A stretch of 28,556 nucleotides of DNA from CAZZCN01 sp964652975. Its GTDB lineage: Bacteria > Bacillota > Clostridia > Saccharofermentanales > UBA5734. The notes beneath the pieces were generated by a model. It worked only from the letters and a program-made list of their open reading frames with translations. It made no database searches and was not told the DNA's origin. The position numbers and the translations under genes were made by a program. Every line of letters starts with the position of its first letter. Position 1 is the stretch's first letter. The DNA is taken from NCBI GenBank assembly GCA_964652975.1, contig CAZZCN010000037.1:1-28556 (forward strand), written 5' to 3'. Positions 9,244 through 17,013 of the stretch are shown here, in pieces.

Positions 9244-9439
9244 CGTTCAATTAAGACATGACAACCTAGTAAGGAGAAAAGCAAACACCTTTCCGAGATA
9301 ACCGGAACATACTCTTAATCTTCATATAAATGAGCCTTTAAGCTTCGATTATGAACCTTGAAGATTTATTCCTTCGCTTGTACCAGCACTTTGGTGGACA
9401 ATACCAATCAATTTTGCAATACCTTGAGGAAGAGATACA
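9244..9439. other. Intergenic relic sequence between immunity genes
   Basis: No gene here. The stretch CACCTTTCCGAGATAACC to GAGCCTTTAA (9289-9341) resembles 13247-13298 (CATCTTTCCGATACCGCT to GAACCTTTAG), showing that it is array-derived spacer of a type repeated elsewhere. An AAGGAGAAAAG ribosome-like site at 9271 is not followed by an ATG mini-ORF, in contrast to the other copies. Confidence 0.45.
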
Positions 9440-9886
9440 ATGAAATACTTTACAAAAATTCTATGGGAACAATGTAATAGCACAGATTCAATCGTAAGAA
9501 AAAAAGCTAGCAAAGAATGGGATGAAAATGCTCAAAAAAACTTCAAGCAATATAAAAATATTAGAAAAAGCATTTCTTTTGAATTTATTAAAATCTATGA
9601 AAAAGAATATGGATTTCATGATTGGAAAATAGAAAAAATAGAAGCTTCTATGAAAAGCAATAAATTATTTAGCATATTTCTTACAAAAGGTGAAAGAAAA
9701 GTTATAATAAACTATGGCGATGTTCTTATGTTTGATGTTGTCGTTGCTAATTGCATTGAAGAAGATCAATGGGGCTATGCTGAATTTAGCATTACAAATG
9801 ATTCCTATATAAAACATGAAATATTAATGCTTTCAGGCACCATAATCAGTATAACATTTAAAGATATTAGTGTCGAATCATTATAG
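9440..9886 (+). CDS. Orphan immunity-like protein, possibly DUF4085-related
   Basis: A 148-residue soluble protein starting MKYFTKILWEQ, with an AGGAAGAG ribosome site. The N-terminal MKYFTK and a mid-protein FHDWKIEKIE motif followed by beta strands are reminiscent of DUF4085 proteins, though I am not certain. No toxin tip lies directly upstream; the preceding gene is another immunity gene. It is best read as an immunity gene kept after loss of its tip, or as extra protection against sister toxins. It is followed by the recombinase gene after about 135 bases. Confidence 0.55.
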   Translation: MKYFTKILWEQCNSTDSIVRKKASKEWDENAQKNFKQYKNIRKSISFEFIKIYEKEYGFHDWKIEKIEASMKSNKLFSIFLTKGERKVIINYGDVLMFDVVVANCIEEDQWGYAEFSITNDSYIKHEILMLSGTIISITFKDISVESL

Positions 9887-10022
9887 ATACCAAAAAGAAA
9901 ATTTTGCAAAAAGTTTAGATCAAAATAGTATACACTGAGTGAAATTTGGTAAAATATAACTAGTCCACCCAATGTGGGCAACGACAATTTTCCAGCATCA
10001 ATTGTTCCCGAAAGGAGAAGAA

Positions 10023-11633
10023 ATGGAACAATTGGGAATCAGTCAGACCGGCTGCAGCGCAGCCATTTACTGCCGCATCAGCAAGGATGATGAACAAGTG
10101 GGAGAGAGTGTCAGCATTCAGACACAGAAGATGATGCTGGAGAAATATTGCCACGAGCAGGGCTTCCCCATCTACAATGTGTATACGGATGACGGGTATT
10201 CTGGACTGAACTTCAACCGCCCCGAATTCAACCGATTGCTGACAGACATTGACCATGGCAGGATCAATCTTGTCATCACAAAGGACTTAAGCAGACTGGG
10301 CAGAGACTATATTCAGACAGGCTACTATACCGATATTTATTTCAGTAAGAAAAAGGTCAGGTATATTGCAGTCAACGATGGTGTGGACACAAGCAGGGAA
10401 GACAACGACATTGCACCGTTCAAGAATATTTTGAATGACCTCTACGCCAAAGATCTTTCAAGGAAGGTAAAGTCTGCCAAACGCCAGAGAGCCTGCAGTG
10501 GATTTTATATCAGCGCACAACCGCCTTACGGTTTCAAGGTAAATCCTGCAAACAGGAACCAGCTCATTATAGACGAAGTACCTGCAGACATCGTCAAGGA
10601 AATGTTCCAGTTGGCACTTAACGGACACAGCATCATGCAAATCACGAAAATCCTGACAGAACGGAAGATCATCATCCCGTCAGCTTATAAGACCGAAAAC
10701 GGTGACACTCGGTTTTCACGGTACAGAAAAAGTTCAGAAAGTATTTATGAATGGTGCTATCAAACTATTCGGGCGATTCTTAAAGACAGGGTATATACAG
10801 GGGATATGGTCAATCACAAATTCGAGATTGCCAATTATAAAACGAAAGAACGGCTGATAGTTTCCAAAGAACAGAGGATTGTGGTGGAAAACATGCACGA
10901 AGCACTTGTGAACCGAGAAGATTACGACAGGGTTCAGGATTTTATCAAAATGCGGCACAGACCTAAAAGACACCATTTTGACAACATATTTAAAGACATT
11001 ACCTTTTGCTTAGAATGTGGTCATCGAATGTCGCTCATGATGAAAGAGAAAATAACAGGAACACATGCACTTATCCGATGCGTACATCGGTATAAGAATC
11101 CTGCAGAATGTCAGCATTTTCATTATGTCTATTACGAGGACCTATATGAAGAAGTGCAAAAAAAGATTCGGAAGATCTCACATGGAATCGAAAGCGGTGA
11201 ACTGCTTACCAGCATCAAGAAACAGGCGACCAAACAAGTAAAGAATGACAAGCTTGAGGTGGAAATAACAAAAATCAACAGCCGTCTGGGAATCCTAGCA
11301 AAGATTATCAGAAAACTGTATGAAGATTTTGCAAGTGATCTGCTGGACACTGAGAATTACCACAAAATGCTTAAGGATTACACCCAGGAACAAAAACTGC
11401 TGTCGCAACAAATCTTTGTGATGCAAAGCGAACTTAACAAGAAAGATGAATACACCGTCGACCTGCAAAAACTGGGAGAAGTTCTTCAAGCATACATCAA
11501 CATTGATGGTTTAACATCTAACATGCTTAACCAACTGATCGAACGAATCGAGATCGGACACCTGGTAACGGTGAGTGGAACAAAACAACAGGAAATCAAC
11601 ATAATTTACAGGTTTATCGGAACAACACTTTAA
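10023..11633 (+). CDS. TndX-like large serine recombinase
   Basis: A 536-residue site-specific recombinase. The start was chosen at 10023 because AAAGGAG lies 6 bases before it; an upstream in-frame ATG at 9972 has no such site. Domains: resolvase catalytic domain (about 12-155) with nucleophile Ser20 in YCRISKDD and the conserved KDLSRLGRDY; recombinase domain (PPYGF and a VYTGDMVNHK motif); zinc ribbon (CLECGH ... RCVHRY ... ECQH); a coiled coil (about 390-480); and a DUF4368-like end (LIERIEIGHLV ... INIIYRFIG). Length and architecture match TndX (533 residues), which acts at GA dinucleotides. The gene ends 87 bases before a GTC-GA-GAC junction (11717) that starts orphan tip 3, suggesting that this enzyme built or still reshuffles the tip array. 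The gene looks intact. Confidence 0.9.
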   Translation: MEQLGISQTGCSAAIYCRISKDDEQVGESVSIQTQKMMLEKYCHEQGFPIYNVYTDDGYSGLNFNRPEFNRLLTDIDHGRINLVITKDLSRLGRDYIQTGYYTDIYFSKKKVRYIAVNDGVDTSREDNDIAPFKNILNDLYAKDLSRKVKSAKRQRACSGFYISAQPPYGFKVNPANRNQLIIDEVPADIVKEMFQLALNGHSIMQITKILTERKIIIPSAYKTENGDTRFSRYRKSSESIYEWCYQTIRAILKDRVYTGDMVNHKFEIANYKTKERLIVSKEQRIVVENMHEALVNREDYDRVQDFIKMRHRPKRHHFDNIFKDITFCLECGHRMSLMMKEKITGTHALIRCVHRYKNPAECQHFHYVYYEDLYEEVQKKIRKISHGIESGELLTSIKKQATKQVKNDKLEVEITKINSRLGILAKIIRKLYEDFASDLLDTENYHKMLKDYTQEQKLLSQQIFVMQSELNKKDEYTVDLQKLGEVLQAYINIDGLTSNMLNQLIERIEIGHLVTVSGTKQQEINIIYRFIGTTL

Positions 11634-11649
11634 CTTAAATCATTGTTTT

Positions 11650-11719
11650 TGAATTTTGAAAACAACACCACGAACAATTGATGCTTAAAATTGTCGTGGA
11701 TATATATTTAAGTCCTGTC
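11650..11719 (+). repeat. Pre-tip conserved segment, copy 3
   Basis: Starts TGAATTTTGAAAACAACACC and ends AGTCCTGTC before the GA at 11720-11721. It is the most diverged copy and the only one open in the tip frame: it supplies ATG 11681 (with TTG 11678 just before it) in frame with tip 3. Confidence 0.8.
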
Positions 11720-12421
11720 GAGACGGAATTGTACTATCTGCAATCCCGTTACTACAGCCCAGAACTTTGCAGATTCATCAACGCGGATGACACTTCTATA
11801 CTGCTTGTAACCCAGGGAGAACTGCTCGGAGCAAACTTGTTCGCATACTGTGGTGGTAACCCGATTGTTCGTTACGACCCGACGGGAGAAATTTGGTGGT
11901 GGATTATTCCCGTAGCTGTTGTATTGATAGGTTCTATGAGTGGGTGCAGTTCGCAACCAACAGCATATTCACCAAAGTATAATAAATACTATACTACTTG
12001 GACAAAAGCAATGATGAATTATAATTGTTATGCATATGCCATTGGGCGAACTGATTTACGCATGAATCCGGGATATTTTTCTGATAGTAAATTTAAGTTG
12101 AATATTGATACATTGAAAGACTATGTTTGTGCTGATTTAAAAAAATTAGGGTATAATTCTAAACCGGTAGAAAAAACTTATAAACCAACAAGCAAAGAAA
12201 CAATGATTGCTCTTAGAATTGGACCATCAGACTATCATTTTATGAAAAGAATGAGTGATGGTTCGTGGACACATAAGCCAGGACAAACTGCTATAATTAA
12301 GCTGATTGGAAACCCTTGGGATTATACAAAATGGTATGGAGAATACTATTACGATGGAAAATGGGGAGTAAATAATACATATTACGACAGTAAAATATAT
12401 TATATAGTATATTGGAAGTAG
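11681..12421 (+). CDS. Orphan Rhs tip 3: papain/NlpC-like peptidase or amidase toxin
   Basis: The frame runs from an ATG inside the pre-tip segment through the Rhs core (VETELYYLQSRYYSPELC), a hydrophobic stretch (WWWIIPVAVVLIG) with a lipobox-like SGC, then about 145 residues. The toxic domain has NYNCYAYAIG with candidate nucleophile Cys116, DYHF with His186 and SWTHKPG with His198. This Cys-His pattern is that of a papain-like/NlpC-type hydrolase, which I infer cuts peptidoglycan or protein. No ribosome site is evident before the ATG. The core is identical to that of the parent rhs gene over 131 bases (5073-5203 against 11717-11847). The partner immunity protein is a lipoprotein, fitting an extracytoplasmic target. 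Confidence 0.75.
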   Translation: MLKIVVDIYLSPVETELYYLQSRYYSPELCRFINADDTSILLVTQGELLGANLFAYCGGNPIVRYDPTGEIWWWIIPVAVVLIGSMSGCSSQPTAYSPKYNKYYTTWTKAMMNYNCYAYAIGRTDLRMNPGYFSDSKFKLNIDTLKDYVCADLKKLGYNSKPVEKTYKPTSKETMIALRIGPSDYHFMKRMSDGSWTHKPGQTAIIKLIGNPWDYTKWYGEYYYDGKWGVNNTYYDSKIYYIVYWK

Positions 12422-12428
12422 GTAAAAT

Positions 12429-13067
12429 ATGAAAAATTATATAACTATGTTAGTATTTATTCTTTTAATAACACTAAGTTCTTGTAATGGAGGGAGCAGC
12501 AAAATGAACAACTATAATCAAGAATTATTTTTCCAAGCACAAGAGAAAGACCATATTATTTATAAAAAAGATAAAATCATAGGCAATATTGAAAAAATTT
12601 ATATTCCAAATAATAGTTTAATGTTGTTATCGAGAGTGATTACATATGAAGACATAAGAGATATACTCCCTTTTAACAATGTAGAAAAAACTAATTATGG
12701 ATTTAATATCATTTTCAATATGAAAGATGAAAAATTTGTTATAATAACCGATTATAGCGGAAATGTTGGAAATATGATTTTTTACGGCAAAGCACTATAC
12801 AAAGAAAGGGATTTCTCGAAAATAGACATCGGAATGACTATTGATGAAGTTAAAAATGTTTTTCCATTATTCATTCTATATGACAAAATACCAAGCATTT
12901 TAAATAATGCTCAAACTGCAGTTAATCCTGCAACTATTGAAATTGTTTTTAACAATGGGGAAATTGGAATTATTGAAATGAAAACACAAAATGGAGAATA
13001 TATTGTATGCAATAAATATTATTCAGATTTCAAAATTAATAAATCTATTATTAATCAAATAAATTAA
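12429..13067 (+). CDS. Lipoprotein immunity protein for tip 3
   Basis: A 212-residue protein with a lipoprotein signal: hydrophobic segment 4-17 and lipobox LSSC with Cys19, followed by a Gly/Ser-rich linker. The mature part is mixed alpha/beta with a segment like IDIGMTIDEVKNVFP. It starts 7 bases after the stop of the Cys-His toxin. Being anchored outside the membrane, it could block a toxin that acts in the cell wall. No family named. The ribosome site (TAGGTAA) is weak, so translation may be coupled to the tip. Confidence 0.7.
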   Translation: MKNYITMLVFILLITLSSCNGGSSKMNNYNQELFFQAQEKDHIIYKKDKIIGNIEKIYIPNNSLMLLSRVITYEDIRDILPFNNVEKTNYGFNIIFNMKDEKFVIITDYSGNVGNMIFYGKALYKERDFSKIDIGMTIDEVKNVFPLFILYDKIPSILNNAQTAVNPATIEIVFNNGEIGIIEMKTQNGEYIVCNKYYSDFKINKSIINQIN

Positions 13068-13309
13068 CCACAAATCCTAAATTCGCAGCTATATATAGTG
13101 GAACATATTACAAAAGGCAGATATCCAAATTTTGTTAGACCTATTTTTTAAAAGTGAGAAAAGGTAAACGTTCAAATTACAACACGATAACATAGGAAGT
13201 GGAAAGACCGATGTTTCTAAATGACAGTTATTTATAAAGCCGAGCATCTTTCCGATACCGCTACGCCATACTTATAATCTTATATACATGAACCTTTAGC
13301 CAATGATTC
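13068..13309. other. Spacer with immunity-gene relic and diverged mini-ORF
   Basis: There is no intact gene. At 13124-13150 the bases TTGTTAGACCTATTTTTTA match the end of the immunity gene at 9222-9241; the following AACGTTCAAATTACAACACGATAACATAGGAAG resembles the bases after that gene. At 13211-13237 a diverged mini-ORF reads MFLNDSYL, related to MLINDS. The block is thus a decayed copy of the spacer after tip 2. Confidence 0.5.
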
Positions 13310-13377
13310 TGAATTTTGAAAACAGCATAGCGGACATTTAATGTTAAAAATTTCTAGATACATAACATAATCCTGTC
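13310..13377 (+). repeat. Pre-tip conserved segment, copy 4
   Basis: Starts TGAATTTTGAAAACAGCATA and ends AATCCTGTC, before GA 13378-13379. Same length class as copies 1-3. Confidence 0.85.
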
Positions 13378-14159
13378 GAGACAGAATTATACTATCTGCA
13401 ATCCCGTTACTACAGCCCAGAACTTTGCAGATTCATCAGCGCGGATGACACTTCCATATTGCTGGCAACCCAGGGGGACCTCCTCGGAGCGAACTTGTTC
13501 GCGTATTGTGGTGGTAATCCTACAAATCGTTTTGATGATAATGGATGTTATGGAAAGAACTTTGGGGTGGTTTTAAAACGATATTTAGGACAACTCTTCA
13601 TGTAGGAAACACAGTAGCAAGGATTGTTAAAATAGATACAGCAAGAATTGGTGCATTTTTCTTGAATATGAAGATGGATAGCAAAGGTGTCTATCATGCT
13701 TCATTCGATTGCTGGCAACAGTATTTTGGATACAATAAAGGCTATGACTTTTTCTTCGACATTGGAACAAGTATGAAACCAGCAATGTTTAGTTTTTCAT
13801 ATGGAGGCAGGTCATACAGATTATGGGCATGGAAAGGCGACTATATCAATTTAGGTGCAGGAGCAGAGCTCGGTATATATTATTATGGTGCACTGGGTCA
13901 TTGGCTTGTTGACAAGAGTCAAGCAATGATTATGACTATGATACTTTCATACAAAGGTATCGAGATAATATCACACAGTGCCAAAACATGGTGGATTACA
14001 GGATTTAATCCGCAATATTTAAATGTTTCTTCAAACCGGTTATCTGTGACTTATACTATCATTTTTAACAGTAAAGGAATGTTTGATGCATTTTTCGGCA
14101 CAAAGCCTAAGGGTTGGTCTTTTAATAGTAAAAATCTTTCTGCAACATATACATTTTAA
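13375..14159 (+). pseudogene. Orphan Rhs tip 4, DUF4474-type toxin domain, frameshifted
   Basis: The Rhs core reads VETELYYLQSRYYSPELC to FDDNGCYG, then stops at a TAG near 13602. The downstream domain continues in another frame from about 13545 (LWKELWGGFKTIFRTTLHVG). One lost base near GGATGTTATGG (13542-13552) would explain this: GGATGG would restore GW-LWKEL. The domain (residues CWQQYFGYNKGYDFFFDIG, LWAWKGDYINLGAGAELG, WWITGFNP) matches my memory of DUF4474, a family found beside DUF5104 lipoproteins. Its biochemical activity is unknown to me. The ATG at 13545 could allow an unfused product, but no ribosome site is clear. It is followed by a matching lipoprotein immunity gene. Confidence 0.75.
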
Positions 14160-14173
14160 AGGAGTAATATACT

Positions 14174-14836
14174 ATGAAAAAAAAACTTATGATTGTAATT
14201 GCAATCGGTTTTGTAGGAGCTATATTAATGAGTTCATGTTCAGGGGGTTCTATGTTTAGTAAAATTTTTAGAAGCAAAGATGGACATTTCTTCAAAGGCG
14301 TTAATTCGTTAGGCAATGAAATATTGGGCAGATATTCACGTGACGAACAAGCTGATGCAAACGCAAAGATGGATAAGATTTTAGAAGCTTTAAAGAATAA
14401 AGATAAAGAAGCTTTAAAGGCACTATTTTCCTTGAATGCGATAGCTCAGACGGAAAAATTTGACCAAAATATCATTGATTTATTTGACTATTTTCAAGGT
14501 GACTTTGTATCATATAATGATTGGAGTGCTGTAAATCTTGATGGAGGAATTAACGATGATGGAACTGGTCGTAATTGGAAAGTCTTGTATTCAACATACG
14601 ATGTAGAAACAAGCAAACAGAAATTACGGTTTGCTATTCAAGACTATGTACAAGATACAGCAGATGCAAATAATATTGGAATACACTCCTTATATATCAT
14701 CAAAATGGAAGATGATACAGACCCGAATTTTGCTTATCGTGGAGATGATAAATATACACCAGGAATCAATATAGGGATAAAAAATGTATTACCAATAGAT
14801 TATGGTTCTATAAGCACAGTGTCTGTTGACGAATAA
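14174..14836 (+). CDS. DUF5104-type lipoprotein, putative immunity for tip 4
   Basis: A 220-residue lipoprotein: signal segment 3-19, lipobox LMSSC with Cys22, Gly/Ser linker. The mature domain starts with an NTF2-like helix pattern (ADANAKMDKILEALKNKDKEALKALFS), then FDYFQGDFVSYNDWSAV and repeated beta strands, consistent with DUF5104. The ribosome site is AAAGGAG at 14158-14164. DUF4474 and DUF5104 proteins occur as neighbours, so the pair looks like a genuine toxin-immunity unit acting outside the membrane. The immunity role is inferred. Confidence 0.75.
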   Translation: MKKKLMIVIAIGFVGAILMSSCSGGSMFSKIFRSKDGHFFKGVNSLGNEILGRYSRDEQADANAKMDKILEALKNKDKEALKALFSLNAIAQTEKFDQNIIDLFDYFQGDFVSYNDWSAVNLDGGINDDGTGRNWKVLYSTYDVETSKQKLRFAIQDYVQDTADANNIGIHSLYIIKMEDDTDPNFAYRGDDKYTPGINIGIKNVLPIDYGSISTVSVDE

Positions 14837-14953
14837 TTTAATAAAAATCCCCCACATCTCAACGAGCAATGAATTTGTGTATATAGCAGTACTTCGAATA
14901 TTGGCCTTGTTGCAAATAATTCTTTTATTTCCACAAAAATACATAACCCAAAA

Positions 14954-16066
14954 GGCAACCAGCTTGCTGACACATGGAAATACGGAGCACCAGATACAAG
15001 CTACAAGTACAATTCCGCAGGGATAAGAACACAGAAGACTGTAGGATCAGTTACAACAAATTAAACTCTGATAGGTGACAGGGTAACCTTTGAATCAAAC
15101 GGAACAGACGAAATATATTACAGGTATGACGGTAACAACGACCTGATTTCTATGAACCTTAACGGCGCTGAATACTTCTATGTAAGAAATCTACAAAATG
15201 ACATAATTGCATTGCTAGACGCAAACGGAGATGTTAAGGTAGAATATACCTATGACTCATGGGGGAAACTGACAAGCTCCACTGATAATTCAGGAAGTGT
15301 TTCACTGGCAACCAAAAATCCTTACCGCTATCGTGGATATCGCTACGATGTCGAGACAGAACTGTACTATCTGCAATCCCGGTATTACAGCCCAGAACTT
15401 GGCAGATTCATGAGTGCAGACGATACTTCTGTACTGCTGATGACTCAAGGGGACTTGCTCGGAGCGAACCTGTTTGCGTATTGTTACAATAATCCCATAA
15501 TGCTTAGTGATCCGAGTGGGTATATACCGGGTTCTCCATTGGCTATAGCGTTATCAGTTCTGTTTGGTATCATTGGCGGTGCGATAGGGTATTACATCGC
15601 ACAGAAAAATCATTTAAACTGGTGGCAGACTGGCTTGCTTATGGGAGCAATAGCTGTCGGTGGCGCGATAATCGGCTATTTAATAGGTGAGGCTTTAGCC
15701 ACAAGTATTTCAGGTTTTCTTGTGTCACGAGGACTAGCGGCAACAACGCCACTATGGATATTAAATATATTGGGATTTGGCAATGCATCATATTTATTTG
15801 GTGGCCGTTTGGCAACATCAGCACAACAATTCTTTGGCTTTTGTCGTCAATTTTTAGAAGCAACCAAACAACAACTTTCATTACAACAGATAAAAGATTT
15901 GCTATATGTAGCTAATAAATTTGGCTTGAAGATTGAAATTTCTGCAAGTTCTTTAACTGGAGAAGGCGCTTGGGGGCCTCATATACATTTTTTATTAGGT
16001 AATGCAAGGATTCATATAGCTGTCGCAAAAACAGCAATTGAATATTTGAGACGATTGATTAATTAA
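14954..16066 (+). pseudogene. Second Rhs 3' core copy with tip 5
   Basis: From AGGCAACCAGCTTGC at 14954 the sequence follows the parent rhs 3' core (parent 4675 onward) for about 550 bases, including the VETELYYLQS signature. An in-frame TAA at 15062-15064 replaces the parental TAT, so the relic cannot be read through; an ATG at 15152 reopens the frame. Unlike the four orphan tips, this copy keeps the parental left half-site (CTACGATGTC) before GA 15353. After DPSGY come hydrophobic Gly-rich segments (LSVLFGIIGGAIGYYIA, GAIAVGGAIIGYLIG), then a toxin domain of about 70 residues (IKDLLYVANKFGLKIEI, GPHIHFLLG with an HIH motif, RIHIAVAKTAIEYL). I cannot name the domain. It is followed by an immunity gene. 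Confidence 0.75.
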
Positions 16067-16087
16067 CAGTTAGGAGGCAGATATTTT

Positions 16088-16648
16088 ATGGTGATTGGAT
16101 TATATACTAAAAGTAATTGCAATGATTCATCATATTTAGGTGTTAATATGGCAGGGATTCCAGTAGAGATTTATGACAAAAAATATGGAAATGAATTAAA
16201 TGATTCTATAAAATGGTTTTATGCCAATTCTGAAAATGGGATTTGGGTGTCCTATAATGAAAAATCGTTAAAAAGGCTATTGAAAATGAAAGCACTGTTA
16301 TCATCATGTATTGTAAAGTGCCATATTCTTGCTTTTGTGGAGATTGATGAATTATGTAATAATGGCGTTTTTCATGGATATGATTGTACTGGTGATTATT
16401 TAAATCAATCATATTTGTATGATCTTCTATTTGAAACTCCTGAAAATGAAAATATTATGATGAAATTAATTTCAAATTATTTCAAAGAAAAACTTAACGA
16501 AAATTGCTTATTCTATAAAATTGAAGATGCTCTTGAGTACGCACGCCTATTAACGTATATAATTGAATTGACAAGAGACTCAAAGCAAAGACTACCAGTT
16601 GAACCTGGAACAAACTTGAGACCAATAAAAATTTATGAGTATTTTTAG
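16088..16648 (+). CDS. Putative immunity protein for tip 5
   Basis: A 186-residue protein with a good ribosome site (GGAGG, 16073-16077, 10 bases before ATG), 21 bases after the tip stop. It has no signal peptide or membrane segment, so its toxin target should be cytoplasmic. It is Asn/Tyr/Glu-rich, with a Cys-containing ALLSSCIVKCHILAFVEI strand and helical C-terminus. I recognise no family; the immunity role is inferred from its place as the last gene of the array. Confidence 0.62.
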   Translation: MVIGLYTKSNCNDSSYLGVNMAGIPVEIYDKKYGNELNDSIKWFYANSENGIWVSYNEKSLKRLLKMKALLSSCIVKCHILAFVEIDELCNNGVFHGYDCTGDYLNQSYLYDLLFETPENENIMMKLISNYFKEKLNENCLFYKIEDALEYARLLTYIIELTRDSKQRLPVEPGTNLRPIKIYEYF

Positions 16649-16663
16649 TAAAGTTGCATACTG

Positions 16664-16695
16664 GAGTGCGTCGATTTTATAGTAGAACCTTTTTG
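16664..16695 (+). repeat. Flank repeat A, left copy
   Basis: About 31 bases (AGTGCGTCGATTT ... AGAACCTTTTTG) that recur with a few changes at 28102-28132, beyond the other att site. Confidence 0.7.
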
Positions 16696-16824
16696 GTATC
16701 AGATGTGTAAGAAAGGTGCAAAAATCGACATCAAAAATTGCGCTTTTAAGGAAAATTGTCATTGTACCAACTGTACCAACATTTTCCCAGTAGGGTACTA
16801 AGAAATACAAAAGAGTGGATAATA

Positions 16825-16851
16825 TTTTACGTTCAAATTTACGGTCATAAG
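16825..16851 (+). repeat. Flank repeat B, left copy
   Basis: A 27-base sequence (TTTTACGTTC ... CGGTCATAAG) identical to 27647-27673. The two copies lie just outside the two tRNA-derived att sites. Confidence 0.85.
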
Positions 16852-16962
16852 GATCAAAAAAGACGAAATTAGACGAAACCAGATAAAATCAGAAAGCCCG
16901 CAAACCCTTTAAATAAAGGCGTTTGCAACATTAGATAAAAATAGATAAAACCTAAATTTATA

Positions 16963-17009
16963 ACTCATAACCCGAAGGTCGTGTGGTTCGAGTCCCACCT
17001 CCGCAACCA
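16963..17009 (+). other. Left attachment site, tRNA-Met(CAT) 3' half
   Basis: 47 bases from the anticodon loop (CTCATAA, CAT anticodon) through CCGAAGGTC, the T loop GGTTCGAGTCC and the CCA end. They match 27534-27580 at 46 of 47 positions (C/T at 16996). The bases before it do not form a tRNA 5' half, so this is a tRNA fragment and not a functional gene. The CCCGAAGGTC pattern suggests initiator tRNA-Met. Confidence 0.85.
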
Positions 17010-17013
17010 TTAG

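Larger units (their letters stand above)
16649..16962. other. Noncoding end of the region left of the att site
   Basis: No gene. It holds a hairpin region (GTCGATTTT at about 16670 with AAAATCGAC near 16725, plus inner AACCTTTT and AAAGGT) that may act as terminator of the toxin array, two TGTACCAA motifs (16764-16780), the 27-bp repeat shared with the other side of the integrated element, and AGACGAAA/AGATAAAA direct repeats (16860-16950). Confidence 0.5.

Noticed and set aside
14826..15026. 66-residue open frame after the DUF5104 gene
   Set aside because: It runs into the Rhs core copy in the wrong frame, has no ribosome site and no protein-like composition.
16950..17009. Functional tRNA-Met genes at both att sites
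   Set aside because: Only the 3' half is present at each; no 5' acceptor strand, D arm or complete anticodon stem is found upstream.
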